Shown here: piece after piece, positions 1 through 6,150 of the stretch
Layout: the number at the start of each line of letters is the position of its first letter
How positions within the stretch are numbered: position 1 is the first letter of the stretch
Assembly: GCA_028290385.1 (NCBI GenBank)
Contig: JAQGJZ010000058.1
Location: 1-8,519, forward strand
Direction: 5' to 3'
DNA from: Enterovirga sp.
GTDB taxonomy: Bacteria > Pseudomonadota > Alphaproteobacteria > Rhizobiales > Beijerinckiaceae
DNA: 8,519 nt
Made by a program: the position numbers and the translations under genes
Notes under the pieces: generated by a model
What the model was told of the DNA's origin: nothing
Databases searched by the model: none
What the model saw: only the letters and a program-made list of their open reading frames with translations

Positions 1-1
1 G

Positions 2-928
2 AACAAGGAATACGACGCCGCGCACATGCTCTCGCCGATGCCCCTCGCCATCACGGTCGGGGCGGGCTCGAACCCGGTGCCCTACGCCGTACCGGCGATC
101 GAGAACATCAACGGCCAGGCGATCACGCTCGGCCTGAAGCACAAGGACAAGCGCGATCCGAAGAGCTGGAAAGGCTTCAAGTTCGCGGTGCCCTTCGACT
201 ACTCGATGCACAATTACCTGCTGCGCTACTACCTCGCGGAGCACGGCATCGACCCCGACGCGGACGTCCAGATCCGGGCCGTGCCGCCGCCCGAAATGGT
301 CGCGAACCTGCGGGCCGAGAACATCGACGGGTTCCTCGGGCCGGATCCGATGAACCAGCGCGCCGTCTATGACGGGGTCGGCTTCATCCACATCCTGTCC
401 AAGGACATCTGGGACGGGCACCCCTGCTGCGCCTTCGCGGCGTCGCGCGAGTTCATCACGCAGTTGCCGAACACCTACGCGGCGCTGCTGCGCGCGATCA
501 TCGACGCGACGACCTACGCCTCGAAAGCCGACAACCGGAAGGAGATCGCGGCCGCGATCGCGCCGGCGAACTACCTCAACCAGCCGCAGGTCGTGGTGGA
601 GCAGGTCCTCACCGGCACCTTCGCGGACGGGCTCGGGCAGGTGCAGAAGGTGCCCAACCGCGCCGATTTCGACGCCTTCCCGTGGGAGAGCTTCGCCGTG
701 TGGATGCTGACCCAGATGAAGCGCTGGGGCCAGATCAAGGGCGAGGTCGATTACGCCGCCATCGCCAAGCAGGTTTATCTCGCGACCGACGCCCAGAAGC
801 TGATGGAGCAGCAGGGTCTCACGCCCCCGAAGGCGACCACCAAGAGCTTCTCGGTGATGGGCAAGAGCTTCGATCCGGCAAAGCCGGAGGAGTACCTGGC
901 CTCGTTCTCGATCAAGCGGGCGAGCTGA
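2..928 (+). CDS. CmpA/NrtA-family ABC transporter substrate-binding protein, probably for cyanate (partial, 5' end missing)
   Basis: Periplasmic solute-binding component of an anion ABC importer. The frame is open from base 2 to the TGA at 926-928, giving 308 visible residues; the first in-window Met (base 26) is internal, so the signal peptide and the N-terminal part of lobe 1 lie upstream. The segment HMLSPMPLAITVGAGS near the left edge is typical of the NrtA/CmpA nitrate/bicarbonate/cyanate binders. So are a central block around visible residues 95-145 (NIDGFLGPDPMNQRAV, then a WDGHPCCAF stretch) and a C-terminal PWESFAVWM region. The downstream genes are a cognate permease, an ATPase and cynS, so cyanate is the best substrate guess. 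Nitrate or bicarbonate cannot be excluded from sequence alone. The stop overlaps the ATG of a 22-codon ORF (TGATG). Family call is firm; substrate is inference. Confidence 0.9.
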   Translation, partial: NKEYDAAHMLSPMPLAITVGAGSNPVPYAVPAIENINGQAITLGLKHKDKRDPKSWKGFKFAVPFDYSMHNYLLRYYLAEHGIDPDADVQIRAVPPPEMVANLRAENIDGFLGPDPMNQRAVYDGVGFIHILSKDIWDGHPCCAFAASREFITQLPNTYAALLRAIIDATTYASKADNRKEIAAAIAPANYLNQPQVVVEQVLTGTFADGLGQVQKVPNRADFDAFPWESFAVWMLTQMKRWGQIKGEVDYAAIAKQVYLATDAQKLMEQQGLTPPKATTKSFSVMGKSFDPAKPEEYLASFSIKRAS

Positions 929-996
929 TGGCGCCGCCCTTCCGGGCGGGGTGCAGCGCCCCGCCTCGTGCGGCGGGTGCGGAGCTCCGCGCATGA
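928..996 (+). CDS. Possible 22-aa coupling peptide between binding protein and permease
   Basis: A short ORF whose ATG (928-930) overlaps the stop of the binding protein (TGATG) and whose TGA (994-996) overlaps the ATG of the permease (ATGA). It has no recognisable homology and is Ala/Pro/Arg rich, so the peptide itself may be meaningless. Its value would be to carry ribosomes through the spacer, which contains two hairpins, to the permease start. It could equally be a chance ORF in GC-rich spacer DNA. Seen: the two overlaps. Inferred: translation. Confidence 0.25.
   Translation: MAPPFRAGCSAPPRAAGAELRA
979..990 (+). promoter_or_regulatory. Palindrome enclosing the permease ribosome binding site
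   Basis: GCGGAGCTCCGC is a perfect 12-base palindrome. The only good Shine-Dalgarno match for the permease, GGAG at 981-984, lies inside it, 8 bases before the ATG at 993. In RNA it can fold as a 4-bp GCGG/CCGC stem with an AGCU loop, hiding part of the SD unless upstream translation opens it. A second hairpin (CCGCCC, loop TTCC, GGGCGG; 934-949) lies just upstream in the same spacer. The stem is short, so an effect on translation is only plausible. Confidence 0.4.
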
Positions 997-1832
997 GTCT
1001 CGCCGTCCGCCTCCAGGCGCTTGCGGTTTCGGCGCTGATCCTCGCCGCCTTTCTGGCGCTCTGGCAGATCGGCGTCAGCGGGACCGGGCCGACCCAGCAG
1101 ATGGACCCGGAATACGCCAAGCTCATGGGCGCCACCGCGACCGAGGGCAAATCCGCGATGCCCGGGCCGCTCGATGTGGGCCGCACCATCTGGGGCCACC
1201 TGAAGGACCCGTTCTACGACAAGGGCCCCAACGACAAGGGCATCGGGATCCAGCTCGCCTGGTCGATCCTGCGGGTCGGCATCGGCTATCTGGCGGCCGT
1301 TCTCGTCGCCATCCCGATCGGCTTTCTGATCGGCATGTCGCCGCTGATGAGCCGCGCGCTGAACCCCTACATCCAGTTGCTGAAGCCGGTGTCGCCGCTC
1401 GCCTGGATGCCGCTCGCCCTCTACACGATCAAGGATTCCGGCATCTCGGCGATCTTCGTCATCTTCATCTGCTCGCTCTGGCCGATGCTCATCAACACGG
1501 CGTTCGGGGTCGCGAGCGTCCGGCGCGAATGGCTCAACGTGGCCCGCACGCTCGAGGTCGGGCCGCTGCGCCGCGCCTTCACGATCATCCTTCCCGCCGC
1601 CGCACCGACAATCCTCACCGGCATGCGCATCAGTATAGGCATAGCATGGCTCGTCATTGTCGCCGCTGAAATGCTCGTCGGCGGCACCGGTATAGGCTAC
1701 TTCGTCTGGAACCAGTGGAACAACTTGAGCATCGTCGATGTGATTACGTCCATCGTGGCGATCGGCCTGGTCGGCATGGTGCTCGATCAACTCCTCGCCC
1801 AGGCGCAGAAGCTGGTCACGTTCCCGGAATGA
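993..1832 (+). CDS. NtrB/NrtB-type ABC transporter permease (probable cyanate importer)
   Basis: Inner-membrane permease of the importer, 279 residues, within the usual NrtB/CynB range. It opens with a hydrophobic helix (about residues 9-27), followed by a long loop (about 28-80) characteristic of the nitrate/cyanate/bicarbonate permeases. Further membrane helices lie at about 88-112, 140-172 and 215-265. The BPD-transporter EAA loop begins near residue 179 (EWLNVARTLEVGPLRRAF, then LP) and contacts the ATPase. I chose the ATG at 993 rather than the in-frame GTG at 951 because it has GGAG 8 bases upstream and gives a normal amino terminus; the 951 start would add an unlikely Cys/Gly-rich extension. 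The stop overlaps the ATPase start. Three rare ATA Ile codons sit at codons 215, 217 and 234, unlike the rest of this high-GC gene. Confidence 0.93.
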   Translation: MSLAVRLQALAVSALILAAFLALWQIGVSGTGPTQQMDPEYAKLMGATATEGKSAMPGPLDVGRTIWGHLKDPFYDKGPNDKGIGIQLAWSILRVGIGYLAAVLVAIPIGFLIGMSPLMSRALNPYIQLLKPVSPLAWMPLALYTIKDSGISAIFVIFICSLWPMLINTAFGVASVRREWLNVARTLEVGPLRRAFTIILPAAAPTILTGMRISIGIAWLVIVAAEMLVGGTGIGYFVWNQWNNLSIVDVITSIVAIGLVGMVLDQLLAQAQKLVTFPE

Positions 1833-2752
1833 GCGCGATGGGCCAGAACCTGATTGCGATCGAGGGCATCGCGAAGCGCTACCCGGCCAAGGGCGGCGGA
1901 GAGACCACCGTCTTCGAGGATCTGTGGCTGCGGGTGCGGCGGGGCGAGTTCGTCTGCGTGATCGGCCATTCCGGCTGCGGCAAGACGACGGTGCTCAACA
2001 TTCTTGCGGGGCTCGATGCGCCCTCGGCCGGCACCGTCATCGTGGACGGGCGCGAGATCGCCGGCCCCGCGCTCGACCGCGCCGTCATCTTCCAGGGCCA
2101 CGCGCTGCTGCCGTGGAAGAGCGTGCTCGGCAACGTCGCTTACGCGGTCGCGTCGCGCTGGCGAAAGGCCCCCAAGGCCGAGATCGAGGCGCGCGCCCGC
2201 GCCGCCATCGCCAAGGTCGGGCTCGCCGGGTCGGAGAACAAGCGCCCGGCCGAGCTTTCCGGCGGCATGAAGCAGCGCGTCGGCATCGCCCGCGCGCTGG
2301 CGATCGAGCCCAAGATCCTGCTGATGGACGAGCCCTTTTCGGCGCTCGACGCCCTCACGCGCGGCACGCTGCAGGAGGAAGCCCGCCGCATCTGCCGCGA
2401 AACTGGGCAGACCGTCTACATGATCACGCACGACGTCGACGAGGCGATCTACCTCGCGGACAAGATCGTGCTGATGACCAACGGCCCCGGCGCCCGCATC
2501 GCGGAGATCGTCGAGAACCCGCTACCGGCGGATCGCCGCCAGGGCGCGATCCACCACGATCCCAACTACTACGCGCTCCGCAACCACCTCATCGACTTCC
2601 TGGTCTCGCGCTCGAAGACGTTTCGGGACAACCCGCCGCCCGGATACGACCCGCGCCACCCGCCCCTGGTGCGGCTCGGCGGCCCCGCACCCGAGCCCCG
2701 CCTGCCCCGGGCCGGAGAGGCCGAGCGCCACCTGGAGGCCGCGGCAGGCTGA
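1829..2752 (+). CDS. NrtD/CynD-type ABC transporter ATP-binding protein (probable cyanate importer)
   Basis: Cytoplasmic ATPase that powers the importer, 307 residues. Visible motifs in order: Walker A GHSGCGKTT (46-54), Q-loop Gln89 in FQGHALLPW, ABC signature LSGGMKQR (143-150), Walker B ILLMDEP (163-169), D-loop SALD (171-174) and switch His201 in ITHDVDEA. The LLPW and GHSGCGKTT variants fit the nitrate/sulfonate/taurine-type subfamily. The C-terminal 45 or so residues are Pro/Arg rich and probably disordered; there is no fused NrtC-like binding domain. The start at 1829 overlaps the permease stop as ATGA, implying coupling. ATG 1838, with GGAA 8 bases upstream, is an alternative start 3 codons later. 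A small GAGCG/CGCTC hairpin lies just after the stop (2753-2770), with no T tract. Confidence 0.94.
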   Translation: MSAMGQNLIAIEGIAKRYPAKGGGETTVFEDLWLRVRRGEFVCVIGHSGCGKTTVLNILAGLDAPSAGTVIVDGREIAGPALDRAVIFQGHALLPWKSVLGNVAYAVASRWRKAPKAEIEARARAAIAKVGLAGSENKRPAELSGGMKQRVGIARALAIEPKILLMDEPFSALDALTRGTLQEEARRICRETGQTVYMITHDVDEAIYLADKIVLMTNGPGARIAEIVENPLPADRRQGAIHHDPNYYALRNHLIDFLVSRSKTFRDNPPPGYDPRHPPLVRLGGPAPEPRLPRAGEAERHLEAAAG

Positions 2753-2887
2753 GAGCGCGGATCCCCGCTCGCCGAACCACCCGGAGCGCAGCCGCGAGGG
2801 ATTCCGGTTGGACCCGCCATCCGCTCCGAAGCTCACGCGCCCGCAGGCCGAAAGCTTCCTTCCCGCCCAGGCGGAACAATCACCCGC

Positions 2888-2893
2888 AAGGAG
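2888..2893 (+). promoter_or_regulatory. Strong ribosome binding site of cynS
   Basis: AAGGAG sits 6 bases before the ATG at 2900 and fixes the cynS start. It is the best SD in the operon and suggests cynS is translated independently of, and perhaps more strongly than, the overlapping transporter genes. I see no convincing promoter in the 147-base gap before it (a TTGGAC at 2808-2813 lacks a good -10), so read-through from the transporter is the simplest model. Confidence 0.75.
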
Positions 2894-2899
2894 ACCACC

Positions 2900-3388
2900 A
2901 TGAAGCGCGAAGAACTCACCGAGAAGATCCTGGACATCAAGCGCGAGAAGGGCTGGACCTGGCGCCACATCTGCGACGAGATCGGCGGCATGTCGGACGT
3001 GCTGATCGTCGGCGCACTGCTCGGCCAGATGAAGCTGGTGAAGCCCCAGGCCGCCAAGGCCGCCGAGCTCTTCGGCCTGTCCAGCGCCGAGCAGGCGATG
3101 CTGAACGAGATCCCGTATCGCGGCACCGGCACGCCGATGCCGCCGACCGATCCGCTCATCTACCGCTTCTACGAAATGGTGATGGTCAACGGCCCGGCCT
3201 GGAAGGAGCTGATCCAGGAGGAGTTCGGCGACGGCATCATGTCCGCGATCGACTTCGACATCTCCTTCGCCCGCGAGGCGAACCCCAAAGGCGACCGGGT
3301 CCGCATTTCGATGAGCGGCAAGTTCCTGCCCTACAAGTATTACGGCAATCAGCAGGGAACCCCCGAATACGGCTTCAAGGAGGAGTGA
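2900..3388 (+). CDS. cynS: Cyanate hydratase (cyanase, EC 4.2.1.104)
   Basis: Cytosolic enzyme that converts cyanate plus bicarbonate, via carbamate, to ammonia and CO2; the family forms decamers. The 162-residue product has the N-terminal helical, DNA-binding-like fold region (about 1-75) and the C-terminal catalytic domain. Residues matching the E. coli catalytic trio Arg96, Glu99 and Ser122 are Arg89, Glu92 (YRFYEM) and Ser115 (GDGIMSAIDF), with the same 3- and 23-residue spacing. Relative to E. coli CynS (156 aa) the N-terminus is about 7 residues shorter and the C-terminus carries a longer tail after GKFLPYKYY, ending YGFKEE. It sits directly after the importer genes, which supports cyanate as the transported substrate. 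No carbonic anhydrase (cynT) is visible in the window. Confidence 0.97.
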   Translation: MKREELTEKILDIKREKGWTWRHICDEIGGMSDVLIVGALLGQMKLVKPQAAKAAELFGLSSAEQAMLNEIPYRGTGTPMPPTDPLIYRFYEMVMVNGPAWKELIQEEFGDGIMSAIDFDISFAREANPKGDRVRISMSGKFLPYKYYGNQQGTPEYGFKEE

Positions 3389-3417
3389 AGGCGCACGAAA
3401 GCCGGCTTGCAGAGCCT

Positions 3418-3443
3418 GGTCTTCGCCGCGCACGGCGAAGACT
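3418..3443 (+). terminator. Hairpin after cynS, probable operon terminator
   Basis: GGTCTTCGCCG (3418-3428), loop CGCA, CGGCGAAGACT (3433-3443) forms an 11-bp stem with one G-U pair, 30 bases after the cynS stop. It lacks a proper T tract (CTCAAGCCTTT follows), so it may act as a weak terminator or as an mRNA 3' end stabiliser rather than a textbook intrinsic terminator. Confidence 0.55.
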
Positions 3444-3545
3444 CACTCAAGCCTTTCGATGGCAGGGCTGCGCGATCTTTCGCTGAGCTGAGTATTCGCC
3501 GGTCGCGTTTAGGCCTGCTTCACCGGCTTCGCGTACTGGTTATGC

Positions 3546-4829
3546 ATGGCCCTTGTCGGCTCGCCGTGCCCCGCCAGAACGGGGGGACTGGACTTCGCTC
3601 GCCGCCTGCTCGGTGACGAGTGCGGCGCCACTGTTCTGATGCTCGCCCTGGTCACGCCAGTCCTGTTCGGCGCAGTGGGCGTCGCGGTGGATTACGGCGT
3701 GTGGTTCCGGCAGACCCAGATGCTGCAGAAGGCCGCCGATACGGGCGCCCTCGCGGCAGCCAGCGACCTCGCGACCGCCCCAGCCTCGCAGGACCGGATC
3801 GACGCGGTGGTGAACAGCGTCGTCGAAGCCGCGCTGGGTGCGGAGCGCGACAGCGAGCTGACCGTCGAGGCGAGCGCACATGACGGCGGCCGCGGCGTGC
3901 GGGTTCTCCTGCGGCAGCCGCGGCGGGCTTTGCTCAGCCACATCTTCACCCCGGGCAGCGGCACGCTGGAGGCGACCGCGCTGGCGACCCGGTCCGAGGG
4001 GCGGAAGATCTGCGTTCTGGCGCTCGATCCCGAAAAATCCGGCGCGATCATGCTGGACGCCTCCTCACGCCTCTCGGGCGTGGACTGCCTCGTGCAGTCG
4101 AATTCGCGTGATCCCAAAGGCTTTGCCTCCAAATCCGCAGCCCTCGTCACCGCCCCGCTGATGTGCTCGGCCGGCGGCTACGAGGGGGGACCGGGCAACT
4201 TCTCCGGCGATCGGGTCGCCGACTGCCCAAAACGGGCCGATCCCCTCGCGGGCCGGCCAGCGCCGCCGATCGGGGGATGCAGCTCGGCGAGCAAGCTCGT
4301 GATCACGTCCGACGGATCCCTGTTTCCGGGCGTCTATTGCGAGGGGATCGAGATCAAGGCGGGCGCCCGGGTGACGCTCAATCCGGGCGTCTACGTAATG
4401 CGCGACGGCCCGTTGCGGGTCGACGACAATTCCCGGCTCTACGGGCGCGACGTCGGGATCTACTTCACGGGCACCAACGCGAACTTCGATTTTCTGTCCA
4501 CGTCGACGGTCGACCTCACGGCTCGGAAGGAAGGCGACCTAGCCGGCATCCTGTTCTTCGGCGACAGAAACGCGCCGGAGACGCGCGCGTACAAGATCAC
4601 AAGCGACAACGCCCGCAACCTCGTCGGCACGATCTACCTGCCGCGGGGCTATCTCACGGTGGATGCGAGAAATCCCGTGGCGGACCGGTCCGCCTATACG
4701 GCGATCGTGGCGCAGCGGATCGAGCTGCTGCAATCGCCGAACCTCGTGCTGAACACCAATTACGGCGCGACGGATGTTCCCGTGCCCGACGGCATCGGCC
4801 CGAACGCCTCCGTGCGGCTGGTCCAGTAG
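3546..4829 (+). CDS. TadG-like membrane-anchored protein (TadE/TadG family pilus-assembly related)
   Basis: Predicted 427-residue protein with a short basic N-terminus (FARRLLGDECG) and one hydrophobic helix (about residues 28-48, ending AVDYGVWFRQ). The following QMLQKAADTGALAAA segment is diagnostic of the TadE/TadG-like N-terminal domain of Flp pilus and surface proteins. The rest should be periplasmic or extracellular. It has four to five spaced Cys (about residues 156-260) and a Gly/Asn/Asp-rich, probably beta-rich C-terminal half resembling a beta-helix, ending DVPVPDGIGP..VRLVQ. No von Willebrand A domain with a MIDAS motif is apparent. ATG 3546 is the first start after an in-frame TAG at 3510-3512, but it has no good SD, so expression may be weak or the start unusual. 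No other tad/flp gene is nearby, so this is an orphan. Function beyond family membership is unknown. Confidence 0.82.
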   Translation: MALVGSPCPARTGGLDFARRLLGDECGATVLMLALVTPVLFGAVGVAVDYGVWFRQTQMLQKAADTGALAAASDLATAPASQDRIDAVVNSVVEAALGAERDSELTVEASAHDGGRGVRVLLRQPRRALLSHIFTPGSGTLEATALATRSEGRKICVLALDPEKSGAIMLDASSRLSGVDCLVQSNSRDPKGFASKSAALVTAPLMCSAGGYEGGPGNFSGDRVADCPKRADPLAGRPAPPIGGCSSASKLVITSDGSLFPGVYCEGIEIKAGARVTLNPGVYVMRDGPLRVDDNSRLYGRDVGIYFTGTNANFDFLSTSTVDLTARKEGDLAGILFFGDRNAPETRAYKITSDNARNLVGTIYLPRGYLTVDARNPVADRSAYTAIVAQRIELLQSPNLVLNTNYGATDVPVPDGIGPNASVRLVQ

Positions 4830-4853
4830 CGGCCCGTCCGCTGGATGGGGCCG
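4830..4853. terminator. Hairpin between convergent tadG-like gene and corA
   Basis: CGGCCC (4830-4835) pairs with GGGCCG (4848-4853), with a possible inner TCC/GGA pairing. It begins immediately after the TAG of the TadG-like gene, in the 61-base gap before the corA stop. It has no T tract on either strand. It may stop or slow transcription from both sides; support is structural only. Confidence 0.35.
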
Positions 4854-4890
4854 CACCCGCCTCGGGCGAGCGCTGGTCGGCCCGCGATGC

Positions 4891-5859
4891 TCAGAGCCAG
4901 CCCGTGCGCCGGAAGCGCCAATACAGCCCGGCGCAGACCACCGCGATCACCCCGACCACGACGTAGTACGCGTAGCGCATCTTGAGCTCGGGCATGTACT
5001 CGAAGTTCATGCCGTAGATGCCGGCGATCGCGGTCGGGACGGCGAGGATTGCGGCCCAGGCCGCGAGCCGGCGCGTGATGTCGCCCTGCCGCTGCTGCTC
5101 CAGCAGCGTCGAGACTTCGAACACGGAGGTGAGCACGTCGCGCAGCCCCGCCACCAGCACCTCGACGCGCCGCACATGGTCGAGCACGTCGCGGAAATAG
5201 GGCTTCACGTCCGGATCGATGCACGGCAGGTCGAGATTCACGAGCTTGCTGGCGACCTCCGACATCGGCCCCATCACCCGGCCGAAGCGGATCAGTTCGC
5301 GCCGCAGCCGGAACAAACGGTGGATCTCCTCGCGGGCGAGGCAGGATTCGAGCGTCTTCTGCTCCATCCGCAGCACGTCTTCCTCGATCGCCTCGACGAT
5401 CGGCAGGTAGCCGTCGACGATGAAGTCGAGAATGCCGTGCAGGACGTAGTCGACGCCGAGCTTCAGGAGCCCAGGCGCCGCCTCGAGCTGGGCCCGCAGC
5501 TGCGTGTGCGCCCGGGCGGAGCCGTGGCGGACGCTGATGACGTGGCTTTTTCCGACAAAGGCCGAGGTCTCGCCATAGACGATCTGGTCGCCCTCCAGAT
5601 GCGCGGTGCGGGCGACCACGAACAACTGGTCGCCATAAACCTCGACCTTGGGAAGCTGATGCGCCTTCAGGGCATCCTCCACCGCCAGCGGATGCAGGCC
5701 AAAGGTTTCCTGGAGCAGCCGGAGCTCCTCCTCCGAGGGCTCGACGAGGCCGATCCAGACGAATTCCGACTGGTCGGCCGCGCAGGCGAGCGGCTCGGCG
5801 AGCGAGACCGGCCGCGCGCGCTGTCCGTGTCGATACAGATAGGCCGCGACGACGGGCAT
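4891..5859 (-). CDS. corA: CorA-family magnesium/divalent cation transporter
   Basis: Inner-membrane channel for Mg2+ (or Co2+/Ni2+), 322 residues, normal family length. The N-terminal alpha/beta cytoplasmic domain (about 1-150) contains the HPLAVEDAL segment typical of CorA. The long helical stalk follows (about 150-260, rich in charged heptads). The first membrane helix (about 262-282) runs into the signature YGMN (GMN at 283-285), then the short loop FEYMPEL, the second membrane helix (about 296-316) and a basic tail WRFRRTGWL. The start at 5859 has GGAGGG (reverse of 5863-5868) only 3-4 bases upstream, a close but strong SD. It is divergent from the L,D-transpeptidase gene and convergent with the TadG-like gene, so probably monocistronic. 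The ion specificity (Mg2+ versus Zn2+ export, as in ZntB) cannot be settled from sequence; the MPEL loop favours CorA. Confidence 0.93.
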   Translation of the reverse strand: MPVVAAYLYRHGQRARPVSLAEPLACAADQSEFVWIGLVEPSEEELRLLQETFGLHPLAVEDALKAHQLPKVEVYGDQLFVVARTAHLEGDQIVYGETSAFVGKSHVISVRHGSARAHTQLRAQLEAAPGLLKLGVDYVLHGILDFIVDGYLPIVEAIEEDVLRMEQKTLESCLAREEIHRLFRLRRELIRFGRVMGPMSEVASKLVNLDLPCIDPDVKPYFRDVLDHVRRVEVLVAGLRDVLTSVFEVSTLLEQQRQGDITRRLAAWAAILAVPTAIAGIYGMNFEYMPELKMRYAYYVVVGVIAVVCAGLYWRFRRTGWL

Positions 5860-5954
5860 TGTCCCTCCGGGTTCCGGCCCGGGCTATAACGCATAAAGCC
5901 GAATGGGGTCCGAAACCCGTGCCGCTGCCGAACCGATCAGGCTGTCTGGCCGGA

Positions 5955-5992
5955 CGGCCGGGCGGGGCGGCATTCCCCTCCCCGCCCGTCTG
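5955..5992. repeat. GC-rich inverted repeat in the corA/ldt divergent region, with flanking GTCTGGC copies
   Basis: GGGCGGGG (5960-5967) and CCCCGCCC (5980-5987) form a perfect 8-bp stem, extended by C5959-G5988 and further pairs after one mismatch. A 7-base direct repeat GTCTGGC occurs at 5944-5950 and 5988-5994 (44 bases apart). The 291 bases between corA and ldt otherwise hold no convincing gene. This could be an operator or structural element, or simple GC-rich coincidence. Confidence 0.35.
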
Positions 5993-6072
5993 GCGGAGGT
6001 GCCCCAACGCCACACTGGGCCGGCATACGCAGGCCAACCCCTTCGGCAGGGCTCGGAGGCCGCCCGATGTCC

Positions 6073-6102
6073 TTGACGAGGCAAGTCCCGGGTGGCGCAT
6101 AT
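6073..6102 (+). promoter_or_regulatory. Candidate sigma-70-type promoter for the L,D-transpeptidase gene
   Basis: TTGACG (6073-6078) and GCATAT (6097-6102) are separated by 18 bases and resemble the alphaproteobacterial housekeeping consensus (TTGAC and CTATAT-like). Transcription would start near 6109, giving a leader of about 42 bases that contains the hairpin at 6116-6128. This is the best promoter match I can see in the window, but it is unverified. Confidence 0.42.
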
Positions 6103-6115
6103 GAGGCAACGCTTC

Positions 6116-6135
6116 GCGCTCGCAGCGCCCTTTTT
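6116..6135 (+). terminator. Terminator-like hairpin in the ldt leader (possible attenuator)
   Basis: GCGCT, loop CGC, AGCGC (6116-6128) is followed by CC and then TTTTT (6131-6135), the stem-plus-U-tract layout of an intrinsic terminator. It ends only 15 bases before the ATG at 6151. The stem is just 5 bp, so it may be weak. It either ends read-through from upstream or modulates ldt expression. Confidence 0.35.
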
Positions 6136-6150
6136 CTCGCCGGAGCCTAG

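Noticed and set aside
912..1790. 292-codon minus-strand open frame opposite the permease
   Set aside because: Antisense shadow, His/Asp/Arg-rich as expected from the complement of a membrane-protein gene.
2522..3433. 303-codon minus-strand open frame opposite the ATPase end and cynS
   Set aside because: Antisense shadow of cynS; no family features, no SD of note.
1924..3486. 520-codon open frame on the plus strand spanning the ATPase and cynS
   Set aside because: Arg/Pro/Ala-rich out-of-frame translation of GC-rich DNA; it crosses two genes with complete family motifs and has no recognisable domain.
3407..3616. 69-codon plus-strand ORF between cynS and the TadG-like gene
   Set aside because: Runs through the post-cynS hairpin and overlaps the TadG-like start in another frame; no SD and no recognisable sequence.
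5859..5890. Possible plus-strand promoter TTGTCC ... TATAAC near the corA start
   Set aside because: The spacer is 20 bases, too long for a sigma-70 promoter, and it is over 250 bases from the ldt start; the 6073-6102 pair fits better.
5859..6104. 81-codon plus-strand ORF in the corA/ldt spacer
   Set aside because: Starts in the corA start codon region, covers the inverted repeat and candidate promoter, and has Arg/Pro-rich random-like composition.
4760..6109. 449-codon minus-strand open frame over corA
   Set aside because: Same strand but a different frame from corA, with Arg/Gly/Pro-rich low-complexity composition; the corA frame has the GMN motif and stalk pattern.
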